9,775 bases of DNA. It comes from Ruminococcaceae bacterium UBA7147 (GTDB lineage: Bacteria; Bacillota; Clostridia; Oscillospirales; Acutalibacteraceae). Both the position numbers and the translations under genes were made by a program. The stretch covers positions 1 to 9,775 of the forward strand of contig DKWR01000055.1 of assembly GCA_002491825.1 (NCBI GenBank). The letters are read 5' to 3'. The notes under the pieces are model-generated. The model did no database searches, was not told where the DNA came from, and saw nothing but the letters and a program-made list of their open reading frames with translations. This document shows positions 1 through 7,062 of the stretch, piece by piece (position 1 is the first letter of the stretch; every line of letters begins with the position of its first letter).

Positions 1-13
1 CCGAGGCACTCGG
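1..13. repeat. GC-rich hairpin upstream of hisS
   Basis: CCGAG-gca-CTCGG forms a 5-bp stem with a 3-nt loop. Its core CGAGGCACTCG recurs in reverse complement at 6966-6976, inside the large intergenic element. It may be the edge of a repeat that continues beyond the window. No T run follows, so it does not look like a normal terminator. The rest of the hisS leader (14-71) is AT-rich, and I see no convincing promoter or T-box in it. Confidence 0.4.
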
Positions 14-71
14 CTAAATTATAGTTTATCAAATTAAAATGATTATATGAAAATAGAAAGCAATTATTTTT

Positions 72-76
72 GGAGG
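72..76 (+). promoter_or_regulatory. hisS ribosome binding site
   Basis: GGAGG lies 8 nt upstream of the ATG at 85. A TTG at 70 in the same frame overlaps this site and is therefore not the start. This fixes the hisS start at 85. Confidence 0.85.
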
Positions 77-84
77 AAAAATAT

Positions 85-1404
85 ATGGCGCTTATCACAA
101 AGAAAATCAAGGGTACAGAGGACGTTCTGCCAAAGGAAAGCTACCGCTGGCAGTTTATTGAAAACATAATGCGTGAGGAATCGGGCAAATTCGGATTCAA
201 GGAAATCCGCACGCCTGTTTTTGAGCACACCGAGCTTTTTGCAAGGGGCGTAGGTCAGACGACCGACGTTGTGCAAAAGGAGATGTACACCTTTGAAACA
301 AAGGGAGGCGAGAGCGTAACGCTCCGTCCCGAGGGTACGGCAGGTGCGGCAAGAGCCGTTCTTGAACACGCTCTTGAAAACGAAGGATTGCCGATTAAGG
401 CGAGTTACTTTGTTTCCTGCTACCGCTACGAAAAGCCGCAGGCAGGCAGACTGCGTGAGTTCCACCAGTTCGGTCTTGAGGTCTACGGAACACAGTCGCC
501 CGTTGCCGACGCAGAGCTTATCTGTGCGGCGCAGTCGATTTTTGACCGCTTGCAGATTGAACAGCTCCGCCTTGAAATTAACTCAATCGGCTGTCCGAAG
601 TGCCGTGCAGAATACCACAAGGCGCTCAAAGAATATTTTGAAGGTTACAAGGATGAGCTTTGCGACACCTGCCTTTCACGTCTTGAGAAAAACCCGATGA
701 GAATCCTCGACTGCAAGTCACCGATTTGCTCAAAGATTGCCGATGGTGCGCCGAAGATTACCGACTACCTCTGCGAGGAGTGCGAGGAGCATTTTAAATC
801 CGTTCAGAAATACCTTGATTCGGCAGGCGTTAAATATACCGTAAACCCGACAATCGTACGTGGTCTTGACTACTACACCAAAACTGTTTTCGAGTTTGTT
901 ACCGACTGCATCGGCGCACAGGGAACAGTATGCGGCGGAGGCAGATATGACGGACTGATTGAGGAGCTGGGCGGAAAGCACCTTCCCTCACTCGGCTTTG
1001 CAATGGGACTGGAAAGACTGCTTATGGTAATGGACAAGCAGGGAATCACAATCCCCGATTTCAGCGAGTGCAAGCTCTATATTGCAACAATGGGCGAAAG
1101 CGCAAAGGAAAAGGCGTTTGAGCTTGCAATGGAACTTCGTCAAAGCTCAATGACGGTTGAAACCGACGTTTTCGGCAGAGGACTGCGTGCGCAGATGAAG
1201 TACGCCGACAAAATCGGAGCAAAATATTCAATGGTGCTCGGCGACAACGAGCTTGAACAGAAAAAGGCTGTCATTAAGAATATGAACACAGGCAAGCAGA
1301 CGACGGTAAGACTTGACGAGAACTTTTTAGAGGATTTCGTAATAATGGAAACTACCGACGAGGATAGTTCGGATATTGCGTTAAGCTTACAAAAGGATGA
1401 ATAA
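85..1404 (+). CDS. hisS: Histidyl-tRNA synthetase
   Basis: Cytoplasmic class II enzyme that charges tRNA-His with histidine using ATP. The 439-residue length is slightly above the usual 420-430. Class II motif 1 lies near residues 38-57 (FKEIRTPVFEHTELFARGVG). The TLRPEGTAG segment is at 79-87 and motif 2 at about 111-134 (YRYEKPQAGRLREFHQFGLE). The histidine-specific RGLDYY is at 259-264, GGGRYDG at 284-290, and motif 3 (LGFAMGLERLL) at about 303-313. The C-terminal anticodon-binding domain spans roughly 327-420, followed by an acidic tail. The central region holds four spaced cysteine pairs: C170/C173, C193/C196, C210/C215 and C230/C233. These could bind a metal, which is an inference. The gene normally pairs with aspS in Firmicutes; here a transposase gene overlaps its last 8 nt. 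The product identity is secure. Confidence 0.97.
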   Translation: MALITKKIKGTEDVLPKESYRWQFIENIMREESGKFGFKEIRTPVFEHTELFARGVGQTTDVVQKEMYTFETKGGESVTLRPEGTAGAARAVLEHALENEGLPIKASYFVSCYRYEKPQAGRLREFHQFGLEVYGTQSPVADAELICAAQSIFDRLQIEQLRLEINSIGCPKCRAEYHKALKEYFEGYKDELCDTCLSRLEKNPMRILDCKSPICSKIADGAPKITDYLCEECEEHFKSVQKYLDSAGVKYTVNPTIVRGLDYYTKTVFEFVTDCIGAQGTVCGGGRYDGLIEELGGKHLPSLGFAMGLERLLMVMDKQGITIPDFSECKLYIATMGESAKEKAFELAMELRQSSMTVETDVFGRGLRAQMKYADKIGAKYSMVLGDNELEQKKAVIKNMNTGKQTTVRLDENFLEDFVIMETTDEDSSDIALSLQKDE

Positions 1405-1963
1405 CCGAAAACAAATACGTCTTAAAAATTACGATTATTCGGAAAACGGTGCATATTTTGTAACGATTTGCACATATGAGAAAAAGTGTATATTCGGTTA
1501 TGTGAAAGACGGATTAATGCATTGTAACGACTACGGAAGAATTGCAAATGAGGAAATAGAAAATACGATAAAATTACGTGAAAAAAACGGTGTAAGAATC
1601 AATAAATATGTAGTTATGCCTAATCACATTCATTTGATAATAGAACTGACGAAAGAATCAGATGGATCTGACGTAGGGACACGGCGTGCCGTGTCCGGGG
1701 ATAAGCACAACGTTTTTTCAAAGCCTGTACCTCAGTCAATATCAACGATAGTCGGAGCGTATAAATCAGCCGTCACAAGACGGATAAATTTGCAGGGAGG
1801 ACACGGCACGCCGTGTCCCTACGAAAAGTCAGCTAAATCACTGATATGGCAATCAAGATTTCACGACCACGTAATCAGAACACAAAAAGATTATGACGAG
1901 ATATGGGAATATATCGACACAAACCCCTTGAAATGGGAATTGGATAAATACTATATGCAGTAA
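1397..1963 (+). CDS. REP-associated tyrosine transposase (RAYT, Y1/HUH family)
   Basis: The 188-residue protein belongs to the Y1 transposase family, single-strand DNA nucleases related to the IS200/IS605 TnpA. The N-terminus (RKQIRLKNYDYSENGAYFVTICT) is characteristic of the RAYT branch. The HUH metal-binding motif is in MPNHIHLII, with H77 and H79. The likely catalytic tyrosine is Y122 in GAYKSAVTRR. The conserved C-terminal block is WQSRFHDHVIR, DYDEIWEYIDTNPLKWELDKYY. The ATG lies inside the end of hisS, with AAAAGG directly abutting it, so translation probably depends on coupling with hisS. The gene is visibly more AT-rich than hisS and aspS, which suggests transfer. Two segments, residues 92-100 and 135-142, are encoded by an inverted pair of palindromic repeats and look like loop insertions relative to the family core. 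Domesticated RAYTs do not mobilise their own gene; whether this one does is unknown. Confidence 0.9.
   Translation: MNNRKQIRLKNYDYSENGAYFVTICTYEKKCIFGYVKDGLMHCNDYGRIANEEIENTIKLREKNGVRINKYVVMPNHIHLIIELTKESDGSDVGTRRAVSGDKHNVFSKPVPQSISTIVGAYKSAVTRRINLQGGHGTPCPYEKSAKSLIWQSRFHDHVIRTQKDYDEIWEYIDTNPLKWELDKYYMQ
1672..1696 (+). repeat. REP-like GTAG-footed hairpin, left copy
   Basis: The 25-bp arm starts with CGTAG. It continues as the palindrome GGACACGGC (1677-1685), a GT loop, and GCCGTGTCC (1688-1696), so the GTAG foot (1673-1676) sits directly 5' of the stem. It encodes residues 92-100 (DVGTRRAVS) of the transposase in frame. Its exact reverse complement is at 1799-1823. A GTAG foot 5' of the hairpin is the mark recognised by E. 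coli RAYT on REP elements (established for that enzyme; inferred here). Confidence 0.8.
1799..1823 (-). repeat. REP-like GTAG-footed hairpin, right inverted copy
   Basis: This is the perfect 25-nt reverse complement of 1672-1696. The palindrome GGACACGGC (1799-1807), AC, GCCGTGTCC (1810-1818) is followed by CTACG, so the GTAG foot (1819-1822) lies on the minus strand. It encodes residues 135-142 (GHGTPCPY) in frame. The two feet point outward and the hairpins face each other across 102 nt that encode the catalytic-Tyr segment. The arrangement resembles paired REPs (BIME/REPIN). Confidence 0.8.
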
Positions 1964-1991
1964 AGTAAATCAAGATAAGGAGTAATATAAA

Positions 1992-3764
1992 ATGGCAGAA
2001 TTTATGACAGGGTTAAAGCGTACAAATTACTGCGGAGATTTAAGGCTCTCCGACGCAGGAAAGGAAGTAACAGTCTGCGGTTGGGTACAGCGTTGCCGTG
2101 ACCTCGGACAGCTTATCTTCATTGACTTGCGTGACCGCACAGGCGTTGTACAGCTTGCCTTTAACGATACGACAGACAAGGAGATTTTTGACAAGGCTTT
2201 TTCCTGCCGCAGTGAGTTTGTTCTCGCCGCAAAGGGCGTTGTCTGCGAGAGAAGCTCGAAGAATACGGAAATCCCCACAGGCGAAATTGAAATTCTTGTA
2301 AACGATTTGCGTGTGCTTTCAAAGGCGCAGACACCCCCGTTTGAAATTGTAGACGAAACAAGCACCAACGAGGAATTGCGTCTTAAATACCGCTATCTAG
2401 ATTTGCGCCGTCGTCCGCTTTTGAATAACATAATGATGCGCAGTAAGATTGCAAAAACGGCTCGTGACTACTTTGCGGAGAACGGCTTTATCGAGATTGA
2501 AACTCCGATGATGATTAAGTCAACCCCAGAGGGCGCAAGAGATTACCTTGTTCCGTCAAGAATCCACAACGGCAAGTTCTATGCTCTTCCCCAGTCGCCG
2601 CAGATTTACAAACAGCTCCTTATGGTGTCGGGCTTTGACCGTTACATTCAGCTTGCTCGCTGTTTCCGTGACGAGGATTTGCGTGCCGACCGTCAGCCCG
2701 AATTTACCCAGATTGATATGGAGCTTTCGTTCGTTGACGTTGAGGACATTCTCGAAATCAACGAGGGACTTTTCAAGAGAATTTTCAAGGACGTTCTCGG
2801 CAAGGAATTGAAAACTCCGTTTGAAAGAATGACCTATAAAGAGGCTGTGGAAAGCTACGGCTCCGACAAGCCCGACATTCGCTTTGATATGAAAATTCAG
2901 GACATTTCCGACCTCGTAAAGAACTGCGGCTTCGGCGTGTTCACAGGCGCAATTGAAAACGGCGGCTCGGTTCGTGCAATCGTTGCAAAGAATGCGGCGT
3001 CTGTCTACACAAGAAAGGAAATCGACAAGCTCACCGAGTACGTAAAGGGAATCGGCGCAAAGGGACTTGCCTATGTAAGATGGGTTGACGAGCCAAACGC
3101 ATCATTCAAGAAGTTTATGACCGACGAGGAAATGAACGCAATTTACGAAAGACTCGGCGCAGAAAAGGGTGACGTAATTCTGATTGTTGCCGACAAAACA
3201 AGCACAGTGCTTTCAACTCTCGGTGCACTCCGTCTTACAGTTGCAAAGCGACTTGACATTATCCCCGACGAGTTCAAATTCCTCTGGATTGTCGACTTCC
3301 CGTTCTTTGAGTACGACGACGAGAGCGGAGAATGGCTTGCAATGCACCACCCGTTCACAATGCCCAAGGAAGATTGCTTACAGTACCTAGACACAGATCC
3401 GTCAAAGGTAATTGCAAAGGCGTTTGACCTCACGCTCAACGGAATTGAGCTTTCAAGCGGTTCAATGCGTATCACCGACCCCGAGTTGCAGGAAAAGATG
3501 TTCAGGGCGTTAAAACTCACAGACGAGGAAATCGAAGCAAAGTTCGGCTTCCTTGTAGAAGCCTACAAGTACGGCGCACCGCCGCACGGCGGAATGGGAA
3601 TCGGTCTTGACCGAATCGCAATGCTCCTCTGCAAGGCAGACAGCTTAAGGGATGTTACGGCATTCCCGAAGGTGCAGAACGCAAGTGAGCTTATGTCAGC
3701 CTGCCCCGCACCCGTTGACAAGGAAAGCCTTGATGTTTTGGGGATTGAAATAAAAGAGCAGTAA
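1992..3764 (+). CDS. aspS: Aspartyl-tRNA synthetase, bacterial type
   Basis: Cytoplasmic class II enzyme charging tRNA-Asp. The 590 residues match the bacterial family with its GAD insertion. The N-terminal OB-fold anticodon-binding domain covers about 20-110 (VCGWVQRCRDLGQLIFIDLRDR). Motif 1 is near 165-175 (GFIEIETPMM), followed by STPEGARDYLVPSR. Motif 2 is at about 215-245 (FDRYIQLARCFRDEDLRADR, then QPEFTQIDMELSF). The GAD-like insert lies at roughly 300-425. Motif 3 is GGMGIGLDRIAMLL near 533-546. Leu38 in RDLGQ is the residue seen in discriminating bacterial enzymes such as that of E. coli; non-discriminating enzymes usually have His there. AAGGAG at 1977-1982 places the start at the ATG at 1992, although a second in-frame ATG lies at 2004. 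It probably shares a transcript with hisS through the transposase gene. Confidence 0.97.
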   Translation: MAEFMTGLKRTNYCGDLRLSDAGKEVTVCGWVQRCRDLGQLIFIDLRDRTGVVQLAFNDTTDKEIFDKAFSCRSEFVLAAKGVVCERSSKNTEIPTGEIEILVNDLRVLSKAQTPPFEIVDETSTNEELRLKYRYLDLRRRPLLNNIMMRSKIAKTARDYFAENGFIEIETPMMIKSTPEGARDYLVPSRIHNGKFYALPQSPQIYKQLLMVSGFDRYIQLARCFRDEDLRADRQPEFTQIDMELSFVDVEDILEINEGLFKRIFKDVLGKELKTPFERMTYKEAVESYGSDKPDIRFDMKIQDISDLVKNCGFGVFTGAIENGGSVRAIVAKNAASVYTRKEIDKLTEYVKGIGAKGLAYVRWVDEPNASFKKFMTDEEMNAIYERLGAEKGDVILIVADKTSTVLSTLGALRLTVAKRLDIIPDEFKFLWIVDFPFFEYDDESGEWLAMHHPFTMPKEDCLQYLDTDPSKVIAKAFDLTLNGIELSSGSMRITDPELQEKMFRALKLTDEEIEAKFGFLVEAYKYGAPPHGGMGIGLDRIAMLLCKADSLRDVTAFPKVQNASELMSACPAPVDKESLDVLGIEIKEQ

Positions 3765-3766
3765 TC

Positions 3767-3787
3767 AATTCCGAATTACGAATTACG
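3767..3787. repeat. Heptamer tandem repeat after aspS
   Basis: Three adjacent 7-mers, AATTCCG, AATTACG and AATTACG, start 2 nt after the aspS stop and end 13 nt before the next start. This is a short tandem repeat of dispersed-repeat type. It lies within the likely aspS-to-3801 transcript. Confidence 0.6.
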
Positions 3788-3800
3788 CATTGGAAATGAG

Positions 3801-4583
3801 GTGGTCTATATCAACGCTGCATTAATCACAACGTTAATCATTGTTGCAATTTCTGTTACCGCCGTTGCTGTCGGTGTTGTTGTAATCAAGAATAAGCTGC
3901 GTGACGTTTCACGCTCGCTTTTCGGCACAAATAGTTTTATTGACGGCATAAACAAGCAAAAAGAGGAGATGAGCGAAACTCCACGTTCGCTCCACGCAAT
4001 GACCTCGGTCTATCTGCCCCAGATTATGCGTGATTTTCCGCAGTTTGACTACGAGCTTTACAAGAATAAAACAAAGTCGCTTTTGCGCAGTTACTTTACT
4101 GCCGTTCAGACTAAAAAAGCCTCGGTACTCTCGGAGGAATGCTCGCTCACGCTCAAAAACTACGTTCAGGGCATCATCGAAGATTTGAACGCCCGAAACG
4201 TAAAGCAGATTTTTCGTGAGGTTGTAATTCATGACGTTCAGATTGCACGTTACATAAAGACAGGCGCAACGGTTACGATTCTGTTTGAAGTATCAACAGG
4301 ACTTTATTCCTACATCGAGGACGAAAACGGCGCTGTTGTTTTCGGCGACAAAAGCCTGAAACAGCAGACGGTTTATGAGGTCGGTCTTGTCTACGTTCAG
4401 GACGCCGAAAAATTCGGTGCGGCTGAATCAGTCGGTATAAACTGCCCCAACTGCGGTGCGCCGATTACAAACCTCGGAAGTAAGTTCTGCGAATACTGCG
4501 GAACATCGGTTGTCGAATCAAACGAAAGAGTGTGGAAGTTCGACTCCGTTCGTGAGCAGACAACGTCAAAAAGGCAGTATTAA
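3801..4583 (+). CDS. Membrane-anchored Tim44-like protein with C-terminal zinc ribbon
   Basis: The protein has 260 residues. Residues 6-29 form a single N-terminal membrane helix, followed by a short charged linker. Residues about 65-205 resemble the Tim44-like/TIM44 C-terminal domain in bacterial proteins: a helical start (LPQIMRDFPQFDYELYKNKTKSLLRSYFTA) and then an alternating strand pattern. This assignment comes from pattern memory and is moderate. A zinc ribbon follows, with C215-x2-C218 (CPNCG) and C230-x2-C233 (CEYCG). The GTG at 3801 is the only reasonable start, because the frame upstream runs back to the aspS stop without an ATG; the GGA at 3792-3794 gives a weak ribosome site. The next gene begins 1 nt after the stop. 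The zinc ribbon recalls those in the downstream YdjI- and YdjG-like proteins, hinting at a shared membrane platform. The exact function is unknown. Confidence 0.8.
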   Translation: MVYINAALITTLIIVAISVTAVAVGVVVIKNKLRDVSRSLFGTNSFIDGINKQKEEMSETPRSLHAMTSVYLPQIMRDFPQFDYELYKNKTKSLLRSYFTAVQTKKASVLSEECSLTLKNYVQGIIEDLNARNVKQIFREVVIHDVQIARYIKTGATVTILFEVSTGLYSYIEDENGAVVFGDKSLKQQTVYEVGLVYVQDAEKFGAAESVGINCPNCGAPITNLGSKFCEYCGTSVVESNERVWKFDSVREQTTSKRQY

Positions 4584-4584
4584 T

Positions 4585-5625
4585 ATGAAAACCGAAAACA
4601 AATTCAACCTCGGACTTGTCAGCAAATTCAGAAACGAGATGTTCGGGATTTCCATCATTTCAATAATGATTTTCCACTTTTTCCTGCGCATAAGAGAACA
4701 CGGCTCGGGTACGCTTTATCCTGTCGCCTTTGCTTATGACAACATAATAAGCTCGGTCGGAGTGGAATGCTTTCTGTTTTTGTCGGGCGTGGGAATTTAC
4801 TTTTCAATGTCCAAAAACGGCAATATTCTCAATTTCTACCGAAAAAGAATGTCAAGAGTGCTGATTCCCTATGCCTTGTGGGGCGCAGTTTTCTGGATTG
4901 CGCTTGACTTGCTTGCAAAGGGAGAAAACATAGGCGAATTTCTGTACGATTTCAGCTTTCTTTCGTTCTGGCTTGAGGGCGACTCGGTGCTGTGGTACAT
5001 AGCTTTTATTGTAATTGTGTACCTTGCGTTTCCGCTTATTTTTAAAATGTTCAGCGGAAAATATGCAACCGCATCTCTCGTTCTGTCGGTTGGTTTCAGC
5101 ATAGGCTTGTCGCTCGTGTTAAGGCGGTTTTTCCCTGTTGTTTACGGCAACATTGAGATAGCCGTCAACAGAATTCCGATTTTCCTTTTCGGCGCATATT
5201 CGGGCAGGCGGATTTACAAAAGCGACAGCTTTAAAATCGGCGATTTACTTCTCATTTTGCTCGGCATAGCCGTACATATTTTCGGAATTTTGCAGAGATA
5301 CGGCGTTATCGGAATCAAAATTTCATTTTCACGCTACGAGTTTGCACTTTTTTCAATTTCGCTCATATATATTTGTGTGTGGCTTTTGTCAAAGGTGAAT
5401 TTAAGGCGTTTTAAAGCCTTTTTAAGAGGAGCGGGCGCACTTTCGCTTGAGCTTTATATGACGCACGTCACGATTGATAACCTCTTGCGTTTTTGCAAAA
5501 TCCCCACCTATTCGCCGTATTACTATGCAATTATCATAATTCTTTCAATTATTTTCAGTATTTTCTTGCATTTTTCTTTAAAAAATATTATTATAAAGAT
5601 AAATTCAACCCACTCAAAAAATTAA
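4585..5625 (+). CDS. Acyltransferase family 3 membrane protein
   Basis: The 346-residue, very hydrophobic protein has about ten predicted membrane helices. It matches the acyltransferase-3 family (Acyl_transf_3), which transfers acyl groups such as acetyl or succinyl onto cell-surface sugars. Diagnostic features are the histidine in the first helix (H31 in IMIFHFF), GVECFLFLSGVGIYF at 59-73, the basic NFYRKRMSRVLIPY at 83-96, and the late GALSLELYMTH at 284-294. The frame is open back to 4456, but the upstream part overlaps the zinc-ribbon coding region of the previous gene and lacks family similarity. The ATG at 4585, 1 nt after the previous stop, is the start, with a weak AAGGCAG site at 4571-4577. 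Expression is probably coupled to the upstream gene. The acceptor cannot be told from sequence. An acyltransferase is not a usual member of a YdjGHI set. Confidence 0.88.
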   Translation: MKTENKFNLGLVSKFRNEMFGISIISIMIFHFFLRIREHGSGTLYPVAFAYDNIISSVGVECFLFLSGVGIYFSMSKNGNILNFYRKRMSRVLIPYALWGAVFWIALDLLAKGENIGEFLYDFSFLSFWLEGDSVLWYIAFIVIVYLAFPLIFKMFSGKYATASLVLSVGFSIGLSLVLRRFFPVVYGNIEIAVNRIPIFLFGAYSGRRIYKSDSFKIGDLLLILLGIAVHIFGILQRYGVIGIKISFSRYEFALFSISLIYICVWLLSKVNLRRFKAFLRGAGALSLELYMTHVTIDNLLRFCKIPTYSPYYYAIIIILSIIFSIFLHFSLKNIIIKINSTHSKN

Positions 5626-5635
5626 ATTCACAAAT

Positions 5636-5642
5636 AAAGGAG
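5636..5642 (+). promoter_or_regulatory. Strong ribosome binding site of the SPFH gene
   Basis: AAAGGAG lies 7 nt before the ATG at 5650. It is the best ribosome site in the middle cluster, compared with weak ones at 3801 and 4585, and is consistent with high expression of the scaffold protein. Confidence 0.7.
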
Positions 5643-5649
5643 TATCACT

Positions 5650-6918
5650 ATGGGTATTATCAGAGCAGTCACAGGCGCAATCGGCGGAGCACTTGCAGAT
5701 TCATGGCAGGAGGTCATTGAACCGTCGCCAATGGGCGAAAACACCTGTCTTGTTCCCGGTCAGCTTGTTACACAGAACGGCAGAAGCCAGAACAAAAAGG
5801 GCAGTGAAAACATCGTTTCCAACGGCTCAATCATTCACGTTTACGACAATCAGTTTATGATTCTTGTTGACGGCGGAAAGATCGTTGACTTTACAGCAGA
5901 GCCGGGCTACTTCAAGGTAGACAACAGCTCAATGCCCTCGCTTTTTGCAGGACAGTTCGGCGACACAATCAAGGAAACCTTTAACCGTGTAAAGTTCGGC
6001 GGTATTCCCTCTCAGTCGCAGAGGGTTTTCTACCTCAATATGCAGGAGATGAAGAACATCAAGTTCGGCACTCCCAACGCTATCAACTATTTTGACAACT
6101 TCTACAATTCAGAGCTGTTTATCCGTGCACACGGTACATACTCGGTACGCATCAGCGAGCCGTTCAAGTTCTATCAGGAGGTTATCCCCAGAGCCGCTAT
6201 CACAGAGAACAGAGCTGTTGATTTTCAGGAGCTTAACCAGCAGTACAGCGACGAATTTATCGAGGCTCTTGCTTCTGCAATCAACCAGTATTCGGCTGAC
6301 GGCAACCGCATAAGCTTTATCACATCAAAGAGCCGTGAGCTCGGCAAGTATATGTCGCAGACGCTTGACGAGGAGTGGAACCAGCTCCGTGGTATGGAGG
6401 TTGTTTCTGTCGGTATCAAGGTTTCCTACGACGAGGAAAGTCAGGCTCTTATCAATATGCGCAACAAGGGCGCAATGCTCTCCGACGCCGCTGTTCAGCA
6501 GGGCTACGTTGCAGGCAACATCTCCGAAGGTCTTAAGGACGCAGGCTCCAACGCTAACGGCGCAATGGCAGGCTTTATGGGAATGGGAATCGGTATGAAC
6601 GCAGGCGGAAATATCCTCGGCGGCTATCAGCAGAATCCCAATTACCGTCCTACTCCGAACCCACAGCAGTATAATCCACAGCAGAACGCACCGCAACAGC
6701 AGTACGGCGGTCAACAGCCTGCTCCACAGCAGGCTCCTCAGCAGTCGGCACCCTCAGGCGGCTGGACCTGTTCCTGCGGCGCAGTGAATACGGGCAAATT
6801 CTGCTCGGAATGCGGCTCTAAAAAGCCCGAAGCACCCAAAAAGCGTTTCTGCACAAACTGCGGTGCCGAGCTTAACGAAAACGCAAAATTCTGCCCCGAG
6901 TGCGGAACTAAAGCATAA
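5650..6918 (+). CDS. ydjI: YdjI-like SPFH-domain protein with two C-terminal zinc ribbons
   Basis: The protein has 422 residues. The N-terminus (GIIRAVTGAIGGALADSWQE) and the body to about residue 275 match the SPFH/band-7 branch of B. subtilis YdjI, also annotated as 'virion core protein'. Landmarks are ENTCLVPGQLV at 30-40, FGGIPSQSQRVFYL at 116-129, the strand ELFIRAHGTYSVRI at 155-168, and MEVVSVGIKVSYDEES at 249-264. A Gly/Ala/Met-rich stretch (about 300-325) and a Pro/Gln-rich linker (about 327-369) lead to two zinc ribbons: C374/C376/C385/C388 and C401/C404/C415/C418. No long membrane helix is evident, so it is probably recruited to the membrane, as YdjI is by YdjG and YdjH in B. subtilis. 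The next gene of the module is separated from it by an inserted-looking repeat element. The identification is strong. The role in membrane stress is inferred from Bacillus. Confidence 0.9.
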   Translation: MGIIRAVTGAIGGALADSWQEVIEPSPMGENTCLVPGQLVTQNGRSQNKKGSENIVSNGSIIHVYDNQFMILVDGGKIVDFTAEPGYFKVDNSSMPSLFAGQFGDTIKETFNRVKFGGIPSQSQRVFYLNMQEMKNIKFGTPNAINYFDNFYNSELFIRAHGTYSVRISEPFKFYQEVIPRAAITENRAVDFQELNQQYSDEFIEALASAINQYSADGNRISFITSKSRELGKYMSQTLDEEWNQLRGMEVVSVGIKVSYDEESQALINMRNKGAMLSDAAVQQGYVAGNISEGLKDAGSNANGAMAGFMGMGIGMNAGGNILGGYQQNPNYRPTPNPQQYNPQQNAPQQQYGGQQPAPQQAPQQSAPSGGWTCSCGAVNTGKFCSECGSKKPEAPKKRFCTNCGAELNENAKFCPECGTKA

Positions 6919-6924
6919 ATTTCA

Positions 6925-6971
6925 GTGTGGAGTGTGAAGAGTGGAGTGTGGAGTTAAGGGTCGGTCGAGTG
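6925..6971 (+). repeat. Left terminal inverted repeat, heptamer-built
   Basis: It begins with four degenerate 7-mers (GTGTGGA, GTGTGAA, GAGTGGA, GTGTGGA), then GTT, and ends with CGGTCGAGTG. The first 31 nt match the reverse complement of the right end at 27 positions. The inner part shares CGGTCGAGTG after a 5-nt length difference. Confidence 0.65.
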
Positions 6972-6978
6972 CCTCGAC
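6964..6978. repeat. Hairpin sharing its core with the hisS leader hairpin
   Basis: GTCGAG-tgc-CTCGAC forms a 6-bp stem with a 3-nt loop. Its reverse complement contains CGAGGCACTCG, also present at 2-12. It sits at the inner edge of the left terminal repeat. Confidence 0.5.
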
Positions 6979-7062
6979 ACGCAAATTTCCAGATTTATAA
7001 TAATGCGTGTTGTATGGAAAAGTTTCTTTGCTGATTTTATGTTAATATATCGGTAACGTTTC

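Noticed and set aside
70..84. TTG start for hisS giving five extra residues
   Set aside because: The extension overlaps the GGAGG ribosome site; the ATG at 85 has correct spacing and the usual HisRS N-terminus.
1..84. T-box leader for hisS
   Set aside because: No TGGNACCGCG-type box or terminator/antiterminator is present in the 84 nt available. It could lie upstream of the window.
64..465. Open frame of 133 codons on the minus strand opposite hisS
   Set aside because: It lies wholly antisense to the well-identified hisS and shows no recognisable domain.
1672..1823. CRISPR-like repeat pair
   Set aside because: There are only two copies, they are inverted, and they lie within a coding frame.
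4456..4584. N-terminal extension of the acyltransferase
   Set aside because: It overlaps the zinc-ribbon coding region of the upstream gene in another frame, and its residues do not resemble the family. The ATG at 4585 fits the operon spacing.
6977..7020. Inverted repeats ACACGCA/TGCGTGT and TTTCCA/TGGAAA
   Set aside because: The two pairs interlock instead of nesting, so they do not form one simple stem. Short arms in AT-rich DNA can arise by chance.
7028..7060. Promoter for the YdjG-like gene (TTGCTG with a TTAATAT box)
   Set aside because: The spacing between the boxes is far too short, and no sigma-W type TGAAAC/CGTA pair was found.
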